In this document: piece after piece, positions 33,939 to 42,901 of the stretch
How positions within the stretch are numbered: the first letter of the stretch is position 1
Layout: every line of letters begins with the position of its first letter
NCBI RefSeq assembly: GCF_047237965.1
Contig: NZ_JBDFLX010000002.1
Location: 496,001-560,000, forward strand
Length of the DNA stretch: 64,000 nucleotides
From: Noviherbaspirillum_A sp047237965
Lineage (GTDB): Bacteria; Pseudomonadota; Gammaproteobacteria; Burkholderiales; Burkholderiaceae_D
Direction of reading: 5' to 3'
Program-made: the position numbers and the translations under genes
Notes under the pieces: generated by a model
Told to the model about the DNA's origin: nothing
Database searches by the model: none
Seen by the model: only the letters and a program-made list of their open reading frames with translations

Positions 33939-35243
33939 TCAGGCGGCATCCTTCAGGTAACCGACCTTGGCCGGGTCGCGCATTTTGAGGCACACCGCGA
34001 AGGCAATCGCGCACATCGCCGTCACGTACCAGTAGAAGCTGGCTTCGTGGCCGACCGACTTGAGCCACAGCGCGACATACTCGGCCGAACCGCCGAAGAT
34101 GGCATTGCCCAGCGCATAGGAAAAACCGACGCCGAGCGCCCTGATCTCCGGCGGGAACATCTCCGACTTGATCAGGCCGCTGATGGAGGTATAGAAGCTG
34201 ACGATGGCCAGGGCGCCGACCACCAGCGCGAATGCGGCATAGGGGCTGCGCACCCCGGCCAGCGCATACAGGATGGGCACGGTGCACAGCGTGGCAAGGC
34301 CGCCGAACCAGAGCATCGAGGTGCGGCGCCCGATGCGGTCGGACAGAGCGCCGAAGAGCGGCTGCATCAGCATGTAGACAAACAGCGCGCAGGTCATCAC
34401 CAGGCTGGCGGTCTTGGCATGCATGCCCGCGGTGTTGACCAGGTACTTCTGCATGTAGGTGGTGAAGGTGTAGAAGATCAGCGAGCCGCCGGCGGTGAAG
34501 GCGATCACGGTGAAGAAGGCGCCCTTGTGCTGCATCAGGCCGGCGAAGCTGCCGGCTTCCTTGGCGCCGCGGCTTTCGGCGGTGGAGGTCTCGGACAGGG
34601 TGCGGCGCAGGTAGAGCGCCACCAGCGCGGCCAGCGCGCCCAGCACGAAGGGAATGCGCCAGCCCCAGTCGCGCAGCTGTTCCGTGGTAAGCAGCTGCTG
34701 CAGCACGACCAGCACCAGCACCGCCAGCAGCTGGCCGCCGATCAGGGTCACGTACTGGAAGGAGGCGAAGAAGCCGCGCCGGCCCTTCAGCGCCACTTCG
34801 CTCATGTAGGTCGCGCTGGTGCCGTACTCGCCGCCGACCGACAGGCCCTGCAGCAGCCGCGCCAGCAGCAGCAGCGCCGGCGCGAGGGTGCCTATCGTGG
34901 CATAGGTCGGCAGGCAGGCAATGAGCAGCGAGCCGCCGCACATCATGAACACCGAGATCAGCATGGCGGTCTTGCGGCCGCGCTTGTCGGCGATCCGGCC
35001 GAACATCCAGCCGCCGATGGGCCGCATCAGGAAGCCGGCGGCGAACACGCCGGCCGTGTTGAGCAGCTGGGTGGTCGGATTGCCGGACGGGAAAAACGCA
35101 TGCGCAAAATACAGCGACGTGAAGGAGTAGATATAGAAGTCGAACCATTCGACCAGGTTGCCCGAGGAGGCGGCGACGATGGCGAAGATGCGGCTGCGGT
35201 CATCCATCGGGTGCGTAGCGGTCGTGGGGCTTGCGGTGTCCAT
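33939..35243 (-). CDS. MFS transporter, metabolite:H+ symporter (KgtP/MHS) type
   Basis: The 434-aa protein has 12 membrane helices and the MHS hallmarks NLVEWFDFYIYSF in helix 1 and FGRIADKRGRKTAM in the loop between helices 2 and 3. Family members take up 2-oxoglutarate, citrate, proline/betaine or aromatic acids by proton symport. It is followed on the same strand, after 250 bp, by the SGNH gene, and preceded by the aldehyde dehydrogenase gene. A supply role for the aldehyde dehydrogenase pathway is possible. The start ATG at 35243 is used; an ATG 12 codons in is the alternative. Confidence 0.9.
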   Translation of the reverse strand: MDTASPTTATHPMDDRSRIFAIVAASSGNLVEWFDFYIYSFTSLYFAHAFFPSGNPTTQLLNTAGVFAAGFLMRPIGGWMFGRIADKRGRKTAMLISVFMMCGGSLLIACLPTYATIGTLAPALLLLARLLQGLSVGGEYGTSATYMSEVALKGRRGFFASFQYVTLIGGQLLAVLVLVVLQQLLTTEQLRDWGWRIPFVLGALAALVALYLRRTLSETSTAESRGAKEAGSFAGLMQHKGAFFTVIAFTAGGSLIFYTFTTYMQKYLVNTAGMHAKTASLVMTCALFVYMLMQPLFGALSDRIGRRTSMLWFGGLATLCTVPILYALAGVRSPYAAFALVVGALAIVSFYTSISGLIKSEMFPPEIRALGVGFSYALGNAIFGGSAEYVALWLKSVGHEASFYWYVTAMCAIAFAVCLKMRDPAKVGYLKDAA

Positions 35244-35444
35244 TTCGGCGTGTTCCTGTAGTGATCAAGACATGGGTTTACCAGATTGGCCGGTGGGGCT
35301 CGTTGACGCAGTCGCGCCAGAGGCATCTTTCAGGCAGGAACAGGCTTCGTCACCCGCAATCGGAGAAGTTTCCACGGGAGTGGATTGCCTGTACATGTCC
35401 GACTGCGCGCCTTCCGCCGGCAGGGCAGCCCGGTGGGCCGTGCC

Positions 35445-36944
35445 CTACAGGTCGAAGGCGATGCCCTGGGCCAGCGGCAGCTGGTCCGAGTAATTGACGG
35501 TGTTGGTGGCGCGCCGCATATAGCCTTTCCATGCGTCCGAGCCGGATTCGCGGCCGCCGCCGGTCTCCTTGTTGCCGCCGAAGGCGCCGCCGATCTCGGC
35601 GCCGGACGGACCGACATTCACATTGACGATGCCGCAGTCGCTGCCGGCAGCGGCCATGAAGCGCTCGGCTTCCCGCATGTCCATCGTGAAGATCGAGGAA
35701 GACAGGCCCTGCGGCACCGCATTGTTCAGGGCGATGGCGTCGTCCAGGCTGCGGTAGCGCATCACGTACAGGATGGGCGCAAAGGTTTCCTCGCAGACGA
35801 TGCCGCTCTGGGACGGCATCTCCACCAGCGCCGGCCGCCCGTAATGGCCGCGCTCGCAGCCCGGCACCATCACCCGCTCGCCGCCATGCACCGTGCCGCC
35901 CTCCCGCGCCGCGCTCGCCAGTGCGCGCTGCATCGCGTCGAAGGCGGCGCCGTCGATCAGCGGGCCGACCAGCGTTTCCGGCAGCAGCGGATTGCCGATG
36001 CGCAGCGCCTGCATCGCCTGCTTCAACGGCGGCAGCAGGCGCTCGTGCACGTCGGCGTGGACGAACAGCCGGCGCAGGCTGGTGCAGCGCTGGCCGGCGG
36101 TGCCGGCGGCGGCGAAGAGGATGGCGCGCAGGGCCAGCGCCAGGTCGGCGCTGGGCGCCACCACGGCCGCATTGTTACCGCCCAGCTCGAGAATGGCGCG
36201 ACCGAAGCGTGCCGCCACCCGCGGCGCCACTTCGCGGCCCATGCGGGTCGAGCCGGTCGCCGAGAGCAGCGGCACGCGGCCATCGTCCACCAGCCGGGCC
36301 GCCAGCGCAGGCCCGCCCTGCAGCACTTCGAGCAGGCCGGCGGGCGCGGCGCCGAAGCGCGCGCAAGCCTTTTCGAACAGGGCGGCGCAGGCCAGCGCCG
36401 TGAGCGGCGTTCTTTCGGAGGGCTTCCATACCACGCTGTCGCCGCAGACCCAGGCCAGCGCGGCATTCCAGGCCCATACCGCCGCCGGGAAATTGAAGGC
36501 CGACAGCACGCCGCATACGCCCAGCGGATGCCAGGTCTCCATCAGCCGGTGGCCCGGCCGCTCCGACGCCATCGTCAGCCCGTACAGCTGGCGCGACAGG
36601 CCCAATGCGAAGTCGCAGATGTCGATCATCTCCTGCACCTCGCCCAGGCCTTCCTGCAGGATCTTGCCGGTCTCCAGCGTGATCAGCCGGCCCAGCGCCG
36701 CCTTGTTCTCGCGCAGCACATCGCCGAACAGCCGCACCAGCTCGCCGCGCCGCGGCGCCGGCATCTCGCGCCAGGCGAGGAAGGCCTGGTGGGCGCGGCC
36801 GATGGCGGCATCGGCCTGCGCCGCCGAACCGGCCGCCACGCCGGCCAGGGGCTTGCCGTCGATCGGCGAGACCGACTGCAGGCCGGCCGGATCCAGGCTG
36901 GCGGGCTGCACGCCCAGCTGCGATAAAAGCGCGTTCACGTCCAT
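35445..36944 (-). CDS. Aldehyde dehydrogenase, ALDH7 (antiquitin/AmaB) type
   Basis: The 499-aa NAD-dependent enzyme has the catalytic Glu motif LELGGNNA, the catalytic Cys in GTAGQRCTSLRRL, and the family-specific C-terminal GGAFGGNKETGGGRESGSDA. ALDH7 enzymes oxidise piperideine-6-carboxylate (alpha-aminoadipate semialdehyde) in lysine breakdown. CAGGAG precedes the ATG at 36944. It is divergent from the sigma-54 activator gene, with about 175 bp between them. Other lysine-degradation genes are not present, so the exact aldehyde is an inference from family. Confidence 0.9.
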   Translation of the reverse strand: MDVNALLSQLGVQPASLDPAGLQSVSPIDGKPLAGVAAGSAAQADAAIGRAHQAFLAWREMPAPRRGELVRLFGDVLRENKAALGRLITLETGKILQEGLGEVQEMIDICDFALGLSRQLYGLTMASERPGHRLMETWHPLGVCGVLSAFNFPAAVWAWNAALAWVCGDSVVWKPSERTPLTALACAALFEKACARFGAAPAGLLEVLQGGPALAARLVDDGRVPLLSATGSTRMGREVAPRVAARFGRAILELGGNNAAVVAPSADLALALRAILFAAAGTAGQRCTSLRRLFVHADVHERLLPPLKQAMQALRIGNPLLPETLVGPLIDGAAFDAMQRALASAAREGGTVHGGERVMVPGCERGHYGRPALVEMPSQSGIVCEETFAPILYVMRYRSLDDAIALNNAVPQGLSSSIFTMDMREAERFMAAAGSDCGIVNVNVGPSGAEIGGAFGGNKETGGGRESGSDAWKGYMRRATNTVNYSDQLPLAQGIAFDL

Positions 36945-37118
36945 GGCGGGCTCCTGTGGAATCGACGGCGACAGGCCAAGTCTGTCGCAGCCGGGGGCGG
37001 CGCACAAGTGCATTGCGGGGGTTTGCATGCAGCGCGTCGGAAAACTCAACTACACTACGAGCCTGCTTCCTGTGCCTGACAACGCAGCCGGACGTCGATC
37101 CGGCGCAAGGAGACCAGC

Positions 37119-39050
37119 ATGCGGCATCAGCAACGCGAACATATCGACACCGTCCTGCGCGTGGCCGACCACGGCGGCGCGGCCGCGCCTGACGCGGCGC
37201 CGCATGATGACGTGATACGCAGCTCATGGCTGCGCTGCGTCAACGACCACCGGCTCGACCCAACCTGCATGCGCGAGGCCGTGATACTGCCGGCGCCGCT
37301 GCTGCGCGAGCACCAGGACCAGATGGAAGACTTCCTGCGCATCGCCCGCCATGGCCTGGAATCGCTGTACCAGCAGGTGGCCGGCCTGGGCTACGTGGTG
37401 CTGCTCACCGATGCGCGCGGCGTGACGGTCGACTTCATGGGCGACCTGCAGCTGGACCGCAGCCTGCGCAAGGCCGGCCTCTACCTCGGCGCCGACTGGA
37501 GCGAGCGCCATGCCGGCACCTGCGGCGTGGGTACCTGCATCAGCACCGGCGAAGCGCTGACGGTGCACCAGGGCGACCACTTCGACGCCACCCACATCCC
37601 GCTCACCTGCAGCACCGCGCCGGTCTATGGCAGCGATGGCGGCCTGAATGCGGTGCTGGATATCTCCGCCCTCACCTCGCCCCAGCCCAAGGCCAGCCAG
37701 CACCTGGCGCTGCAACTGGTGAAGATGGCGGCGCAGCGGGTGGAGGATGCCGGCTTCCTGCGCCGCTTCGCACAGGAATGGGTACTGCGGCTTTCCGCGG
37801 CGCCGCAGTTCCTGGAAGTGAGCCCGGAATACCTGCTGGCGCTCGATGCGGCCGGCCATGTCGCCGGCTACAACCGCCGCGCCCAGCTGCTGCTGGAAGC
37901 GCCGGGCGCGCCGCCGCTCCTGGGCCGGCATATCGGCCAGCTGCTGCAGCTCGACATCAACCAACTCGGCCGCTACCTGAAGAGCGAGCCGGCCGACCGG
38001 CGCGCGGTGGTGGTCAATGGCAGCAGGCGCATCCTGTTCCTGCTGGCGTCGCCGCCGCCGGCACGGCGGGTGCAGGCAGTGCCTGCACGCCAGATCCCGG
38101 CGCCGCTGGCTGCGCTCTCCGGCGGCGACGCGCTGCTGGACCGGCAGATCGAGCGCGCCGCCAGGCTGGTCAACACGCCGGTCAGCCTGTTGCTGACGGG
38201 CGAAACCGGCACCGGCAAGGAATACTTTGCCAAGGCCCTGCATGAAAGCAGCGAGCGCCGGCGCGGCCCCTTCATCGCCGTCAATTGCGCGGCCATCCCC
38301 GAGACGCTGATCGAAAGCGAGCTGTTCGGCTATCTGCCCGGCAGCTTTTCCGGCGCGGCGCAGAAAGGCAAGCGCGGCCTGATCGCCGAGGCGCACGGCG
38401 GCACCCTGTTCCTGGACGAGATCGGCGACATGCCGCGCCACCTGCAGGCCAGGCTGCTGCGGGTGCTGGCGGAAAAGGAAGTGCTGCCGATCGGCGCGTC
38501 GCGGCCGGTGCAGGTCGACATCCGGGTGATCGCCGCCACCCACTGCGCGCTGGAAGCGCTGGTGCGGGAAGGCCGCTTCCGCGACGACCTGTACTACCGC
38601 CTCAACGGCGCGCGCCTCGTGCTTCCGCCGCTGCGGCTGCGGCAGGACCTGGGCTGGATGATGGACCGCATGCTGCGCGCCCATGCCAGGCGCAACGGCC
38701 TGCAGGAGGCGCCCGAGCTTGCCGCCGACACCGCGCAGCTGCTGCGCAGCCATCACTGGCCGGGGAACCTGCGCGAGCTGCGCAATGTGCTGGAGTATGC
38801 GGCCGCGGTCTGCAGCGGCAACCGCATCGAGCCGGCCGACCTGCCGGACGGCCTGGCCGCGCAGGGCGCGCTCGAAGCGCCCGGCAGCGCCGACGCGGCC
38901 GACACGCCGGCGCGGCAGCTCGAAGCGCTGCTGCGCGAATGCCGCTGGAACGTGACGCTGGCCGCGTCGCGTCTGGGCGTGGCGCGCATGACGCTGTACC
39001 GGCGCATGAAACGGCTGGGCATCGTCAGCCCCAACCATACGCAAGCCTGA
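37119..39050 (+). CDS. Sigma-54-dependent activator (AcoR-like, GAF-AAA+-Fis)
   Basis: The 643-aa regulator has an N-terminal sensor part with a GAF-like domain (about 60-190, with HAGTCGVGTCISTGEALTVH), a sigma-54 AAA+ domain (about 330-560) and a Fis-type helix-turn-helix at the end (LAASRLGVARMTLYRRMKRL). Walker A is GETGTGKE (about 361) and Walker B TLFLDEIGD. The sigma-54 contact loop reads GSFSGA (408-413) where GAFTGA is usual. It lies directly upstream of a palindromic site and a -24/-12 promoter in front of the monooxygenase gene, so that gene is the probable target. The inducer may be a ketone or alcohol, as for AcoR-type proteins. Confidence 0.92.
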   Translation: MRHQQREHIDTVLRVADHGGAAAPDAAPHDDVIRSSWLRCVNDHRLDPTCMREAVILPAPLLREHQDQMEDFLRIARHGLESLYQQVAGLGYVVLLTDARGVTVDFMGDLQLDRSLRKAGLYLGADWSERHAGTCGVGTCISTGEALTVHQGDHFDATHIPLTCSTAPVYGSDGGLNAVLDISALTSPQPKASQHLALQLVKMAAQRVEDAGFLRRFAQEWVLRLSAAPQFLEVSPEYLLALDAAGHVAGYNRRAQLLLEAPGAPPLLGRHIGQLLQLDINQLGRYLKSEPADRRAVVVNGSRRILFLLASPPPARRVQAVPARQIPAPLAALSGGDALLDRQIERAARLVNTPVSLLLTGETGTGKEYFAKALHESSERRRGPFIAVNCAAIPETLIESELFGYLPGSFSGAAQKGKRGLIAEAHGGTLFLDEIGDMPRHLQARLLRVLAEKEVLPIGASRPVQVDIRVIAATHCALEALVREGRFRDDLYYRLNGARLVLPPLRLRQDLGWMMDRMLRAHARRNGLQEAPELAADTAQLLRSHHWPGNLRELRNVLEYAAAVCSGNRIEPADLPDGLAAQGALEAPGSADAADTPARQLEALLRECRWNVTLAASRLGVARMTLYRRMKRLGIVSPNHTQA

Positions 39051-39080
39051 GCACGCTCCGGGCTTACGGCTTCCTGCGAG

Positions 39081-39107
39081 TGTCACAGCTGTGACACCTG
39101 TCACAGG
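39081..39107 (+). promoter_or_regulatory. Palindromic enhancer-type site for the sigma-54 activator
   Basis: TGTCACAGCTGTGACA (39081-39096) is a perfect 16-bp palindrome. It is followed at once by CCTGTCACAGG (39097-39107), which repeats the half-site. The site lies about 140 bp upstream of the -24/-12 promoter, a normal distance for an upstream activating sequence, and 30 bp after the activator gene. Confidence 0.75.
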
Positions 39108-39248
39108 CCGGGTGACGGCACAGGTGCCGCACCGCCGGGCTGGCGTGCCTGCCTGCCTCTCATGCGCGGCAGCCTGCCTCACTGACAAATCCTTTTGATT
39201 CATAGGTTTGCATGCCTGCCCGCAGAACGTGCCAAGCGCAGGCGGCGC

Positions 39249-39263
39249 TGGCACGCGGCTTGC
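39249..39263 (+). promoter_or_regulatory. Sigma-54 (-24/-12) promoter
   Basis: TGGCACGCGGCTTGC matches the sigma-54 consensus TGGCAC-N5-TTGC exactly, with the right spacing. The monooxygenase ATG is 53 bp downstream. The activator and its likely binding site lie just upstream. Confidence 0.88.
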
Positions 39264-39315
39264 GAAAGAGGATGACCGGCACGAGCCGGGCTATTCATAT
39301 CATGGAGGCAGACAG

Positions 39316-41109
39316 ATGACGATTACCCCCACCCAAGCGGCGGCAGGCTGGCTGGAAGAATTCGGCGCGGCCCTGAAGAGCAACGACCCGGATGCCGTGG
39401 CCGCGCTGTTCCAGGAGGACTGCTACTGGCGCGACCTGGTCAGCTTCACCTGGAACATCAAGACCATGGAAGGCCGCCAGCAGGTGCGCGACATGCTGGC
39501 GGCGCGGCTGGCCGACACCGCGCCGTCGAACTGGCGCCTGGAAGGCGAACCTACCGAAGCCGACGGCGTGGTCGATGCCTGGCTGACCTTCGAGACCGGC
39601 GTGGCGCGCGGCCGCGGCCACCTGCGGCTGAAGGACGGCCGCGCATGGACGCTGCTGACCACGATGACGGAACTGAAGGGCCACGAGGAAAAGACCGGCG
39701 AGCGGCGCGCCAAGGGCGCCGAGCATGGCGTGCAGAAGGGCCGGCTTTCCTGGCTGGAGAAGCGCCAGCAGGAAGAACGCGAGCTGGGCTACAGCGCCCA
39801 GCCGTACTGCGTGATCATCGGCGGCGGCCAGGGCGGCATTGCGCTCGGCGCACGCCTGAAGCGCCTGGGTGTGCCGACCATCATCGTCGAGCGCAACCCG
39901 CGCGCCGGCGACTCCTGGCGCAACCGCTACAAGTCGCTCTGCCTGCATGACCCGGTCTGGTACGACCACCTGCCCTACCTGCCCTTCCCGGACGACTGGC
40001 CCGTGTTCGCGCCCAAGGACAAGGTCGGCGACTGGCTGGAGATGTATACCAAGGTGATGGAACTGAACTACTGGAGCAGCACCGAGGCCGTCAGCGCCCG
40101 CTTCGACGAAGAGAAGAAGGAATGGGAAGTGCTGGTCAGGCGCAATGGCGAGGACGTGACGCTGCGGCCGAAGCAGCTGGTATTCGCGCTGGGCGTGTCG
40201 GGCTTTCCGAACGTGCCGAAAATCGAGGGCGCGGAAGACTTCCAGGGCGTGCAGCATCACTCCAGCAAGCACCCCGGCGGCGAGGCCTTCGCCGGCAAGA
40301 AGGCGGTGGTGCTGGGCGCGAACAACTCGGCCCACGACATCTGCGCCGACCTGTGGGAGAACGGCGCGGACGTCACCATGATCCAGCGCAGCTCGACCCA
40401 TATCGCGCCGTCCGAATCGCTGATGGAGCTGGCGCTGGGCGGGCTGTACTCGGAGCAGGCGGTGGCCAACGGCATTACCACCGACAAGGCCGACCTGACC
40501 TTCGCCTCGGTGCCATACAAGATCATGCACACCTTCCATATCCCGGTGTACGAGGAAATGAAAAAGCGCGACGCCGACCTGTACGAGCGGCTGGAAAAGG
40601 CCGGCTTCATGCTCGACTTCGGCGACGACGGCTCGGGCCTCTTCATGAAATACCTGCGACGCGGCTCGGGCTACTACATCGATGTCGGCGCCTCCGAACT
40701 GGTGGCCAACGGCAGCATCAAATTGAAGAGCCGGGTCGACATCCGGCGCATCAAGGCCAATTCGGTGGAGCTGAGCGACGGCACCGAGCTGCCGGCCGAC
40801 CTGCTGGTGTACGCCACCGGCTACGGCTCGATGAATGGCTGGGTGGCGCGGCTGGTGTCGCCGGAAGTGGCGGACAAGGTCGGCAAGTGCTGGGGCCTGG
40901 GCTCGGCCACCACCAAGGACCCCGGCCCGTGGGAAGGCGAACTGCGCAACATGTGGAAGCCCACCGCGCAGGAAAATATGTGGTTCCATGGCGGCAACCT
41001 GCACCAGTCGCGGCACTATTCCCGCTACCTGTCGCTGCAGCTGAAGGCGCGCATGGAAGGCATACCGACCCCGGTCTACGGCCAGGCGGAGGTGCATCAC
41101 CTGCGCTGA
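39316..41109 (+). CDS. Flavin-containing monooxygenase with N-terminal SnoaL/NTF2-like domain
   Basis: The 597-aa protein fuses an NTF2/SnoaL-like domain (about 10-125; WLEEFGAALKSNDPDAVAAL) to a class B flavin monooxygenase. FAD binding is GGGQGG (169-174) and the NADPH site is GANNSA (about 335-340). It would insert one oxygen atom into a ketone, aldehyde, amine or sulfide. A GGAGG precedes the ATG at 39316. Expression is probably driven by the sigma-54 promoter 53 bp upstream and the activator gene before it. The substrate is unknown; the fused layout is known from related bacterial oxidoreductases. Confidence 0.9.
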   Translation: MTITPTQAAAGWLEEFGAALKSNDPDAVAALFQEDCYWRDLVSFTWNIKTMEGRQQVRDMLAARLADTAPSNWRLEGEPTEADGVVDAWLTFETGVARGRGHLRLKDGRAWTLLTTMTELKGHEEKTGERRAKGAEHGVQKGRLSWLEKRQQEERELGYSAQPYCVIIGGGQGGIALGARLKRLGVPTIIVERNPRAGDSWRNRYKSLCLHDPVWYDHLPYLPFPDDWPVFAPKDKVGDWLEMYTKVMELNYWSSTEAVSARFDEEKKEWEVLVRRNGEDVTLRPKQLVFALGVSGFPNVPKIEGAEDFQGVQHHSSKHPGGEAFAGKKAVVLGANNSAHDICADLWENGADVTMIQRSSTHIAPSESLMELALGGLYSEQAVANGITTDKADLTFASVPYKIMHTFHIPVYEEMKKRDADLYERLEKAGFMLDFGDDGSGLFMKYLRRGSGYYIDVGASELVANGSIKLKSRVDIRRIKANSVELSDGTELPADLLVYATGYGSMNGWVARLVSPEVADKVGKCWGLGSATTKDPGPWEGELRNMWKPTAQENMWFHGGNLHQSRHYSRYLSLQLKARMEGIPTPVYGQAEVHHLR

Positions 41110-41131
41110 TGTTGGCCTGGATCAAGGAATA

Positions 41132-41155
41132 ATTAGTTTCTACACAGAAACTAAT
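41132..41155. promoter_or_regulatory. Perfect 24-bp palindrome, operator or hairpin
   Basis: Arms ATTAGTTTCT (41132-41141) and AGAAACTAAT (41146-41155) flank the 4-nt spacer ACAC. It lies 23 bp after the monooxygenase gene and 39 bp before the next start codon. No T-run follows, so it is a poor intrinsic terminator. Its A+T-rich sequence stands out and would suit a dimeric repressor. Confidence 0.55.
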
Positions 41156-41193
41156 GCGTACCATGGCATGCTCTTTTGTAAAGGAGAAATGCC

Positions 41194-41502
41194 ATGGCAC
41201 AACCGCTCTGTTTCTACCGTGACCTGACCGACATCGCGGAAAAACGCATCAGTGAATTGATCCTGCAGGCCGGCACGGCGGAGCGGCGCGACGACGCGCT
41301 GTTTCCCGAGGCCGGCGGCTATTACCGGGCCTGCGCGCTGACGGTGTTCCTGGCATGGAACGACGTCACCGAGGGCTGGCAGACCCGGCAGGACCGCGAC
41401 CGCCTGGCCGCGCTGGCCGGTGCCGAGGGCCTGTCGCCGGCGCGCCCGGCGCAGGCGCCGTCAACTGGCATGAGCCGTGGACGAGCGCGGCTGGACGCCT
41501 GA
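41194..41502 (+). CDS. Small protein of unknown function
   Basis: The 102-aa product has no signal peptide or membrane helix. Its first 75 residues are well-behaved mixed helix sequence (DLTDIAEKRISELILQAG), and the tail is low-complexity. AAAGGAG lies at a good distance before the ATG at 41194. I do not recognise the family. A perfect palindrome lies 39 bp upstream, so it may be controlled separately from the monooxygenase gene. Confidence 0.6.
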   Translation: MAQPLCFYRDLTDIAEKRISELILQAGTAERRDDALFPEAGGYYRACALTVFLAWNDVTEGWQTRQDRDRLAALAGAEGLSPARPAQAPSTGMSRGRARLDA

Positions 41503-41687
41503 CCTGACCTTGCGCAATCCGGCGCGGCGCTATGCCCGGCCGGCCAGGAAACCCGGCAGTAATGCATGCATGCTTGACAGGGTCGTACGCCCGCCGTCCA
41601 GGCGCCGGGCAGAATGCAGCCAGAACCTTGCGGGCCAGCCGCCGTGCCACCGGATAGCCGGGCGGCGGTCCCGCCGACCGAGGCGCC

Positions 41688-42830
41688 ATGGCTGATCCCA
41701 ATTCCAATCCTGATACCAATCCCGATACCCGCCTCCGCACGCCTTCCCGCACAGAACGCCATCGCACCGCCGCTTCCGGCCAGGGTTTCCTGCGCCAGGT
41801 TGTCGTCGTCTATGCCGTCGGCGCCCTGTTCCTGGCGCTGGCCGCCGTGGTCTGGCTGGGCGGCGAAGTGCTGTTGCTGCTGTTTGCCTGCATCCTGCTG
41901 GCCCTTCTGCTCTACATGGCAAGCACGAAGGTGCAGCGCTGGATGCCGGTCTCGCGCGGCGTTGCCCTTACCATCGTGGTGGTGGCAAGCTGCGTGGTGA
42001 TCGGGCTGGGCGGCTGGCTGATGGCGCCGCAGATCGGCGAGCAGAGCGGCACCCTGGCCGACGCGCTGCCCAAGGCGCTCGACAAGGTGCGCGCCATGCT
42101 GGAGGACATGCCGCTGCTGCGCAGCCTGGGCGCGAGCCTGCCGTCCAATGAAGACCTGATGCGCCAGATGGGCTCGGTGCTGCCGCGCACCGGCCTGTTC
42201 TTTTCCGGCTTGCTGGGCGTGATCGGCAATATCGCCATCATCCTGTTCGTCGGCATCTACTTCGCCGCGCAGCCGCGCCTCTATATCGAGGGCATCATTA
42301 CTCTTGCGCCTTTCGGCAAGCGCGAACGCGTCCGCGAGGTGCTGGAGGAAATCGCCACGACCCTGTCGCAATGGCTGGCAGGCAAGCTGCTGTCCATGCT
42401 GGTGGTGGCGGTGGCCAGCACCGCCGGCCTGCTGCTGCTGGACGTGCCCCTGGCCCTGGTGCTGGGCATCCTGGCAGGCTTGCTCGACTTCGTGCCGTAT
42501 GTCGGCCCGATCATGGCCGGCGTGCCGGCGGTGCTGGTGGCCTTCTCCGAAAGCCCTGCCACCGCGCTGTACGTGGTGCTGCTGTTCGTCTTCATCCAGA
42601 CTGCCGAAGGCTACCTGCTGCTGCCGCTGGTGGAACGGCGCACGGTGTCGCTGCCGCCGGCGCTGACCATCATGATGCAGGCGCTGCTGGGCGCGATGTG
42701 GGGCTTCGCCGGCGTGGCCCTGGCAACCCCGATTGCCGCCGTGGCCGCGGTGCTGGTGTCGATGCTGTATGTGCAGGACATGCTGGGCGACCCGGTAAGG
42801 ACGCCGAGCGAGAGCGGGGACGCCGGCTAG
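41688..42830 (+). CDS. AI-2E (YdiK/PerM)-family membrane protein
   Basis: The 380-aa protein has about eight membrane helices and the family motif DFVPYVGPIMAGVPAVLVAF in its C-terminal half. Members act as exporters or Na+/H+ antiporters; few have proven substrates. The first 30 residues are hydrophilic, with a short NSNPDTNPDT repeat encoded by near-identical hexamers. It is flanked by the small unknown gene upstream and a hairpin repeat downstream, and it appears to be monocistronic. Confidence 0.87.
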   Translation: MADPNSNPDTNPDTRLRTPSRTERHRTAASGQGFLRQVVVVYAVGALFLALAAVVWLGGEVLLLLFACILLALLLYMASTKVQRWMPVSRGVALTIVVVASCVVIGLGGWLMAPQIGEQSGTLADALPKALDKVRAMLEDMPLLRSLGASLPSNEDLMRQMGSVLPRTGLFFSGLLGVIGNIAIILFVGIYFAAQPRLYIEGIITLAPFGKRERVREVLEEIATTLSQWLAGKLLSMLVVAVASTAGLLLLDVPLALVLGILAGLLDFVPYVGPIMAGVPAVLVAFSESPATALYVVLLFVFIQTAEGYLLLPLVERRTVSLPPALTIMMQALLGAMWGFAGVALATPIAAVAAVLVSMLYVQDMLGDPVRTPSESGDAG

Positions 42831-42868
42831 ACGGCCGTGCGCCCACCAGGGCAGGGCTCCGGAAGCCC

Positions 42869-42901
42869 TAGCCCGGGTTACGCTGCGCGCAACCCGGGCT
42901 A
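42869..42901. repeat. REP-like hairpin between convergent genes
   Basis: TAGCCCGGGTT (42869-42879) pairs perfectly with AACCCGGGCTA (42891-42901) around an 11-nt GC-rich loop. It lies between the AI-2E-family gene and the convergent 2-hydroxyacid dehydrogenase gene, and its right arm overlaps that gene's stop codon (42899-42901). Elements of this sequence are scattered through Burkholderiales genomes, as far as I recall. It may help end transcripts from both sides. Confidence 0.7.

Noticed and set aside
37224..39254. 676-residue open frame opposite the sigma-54 activator
   Set aside because: Shadow frame typical of GC-rich DNA; the plus strand encodes a complete GAF-AAA+-Fis protein.
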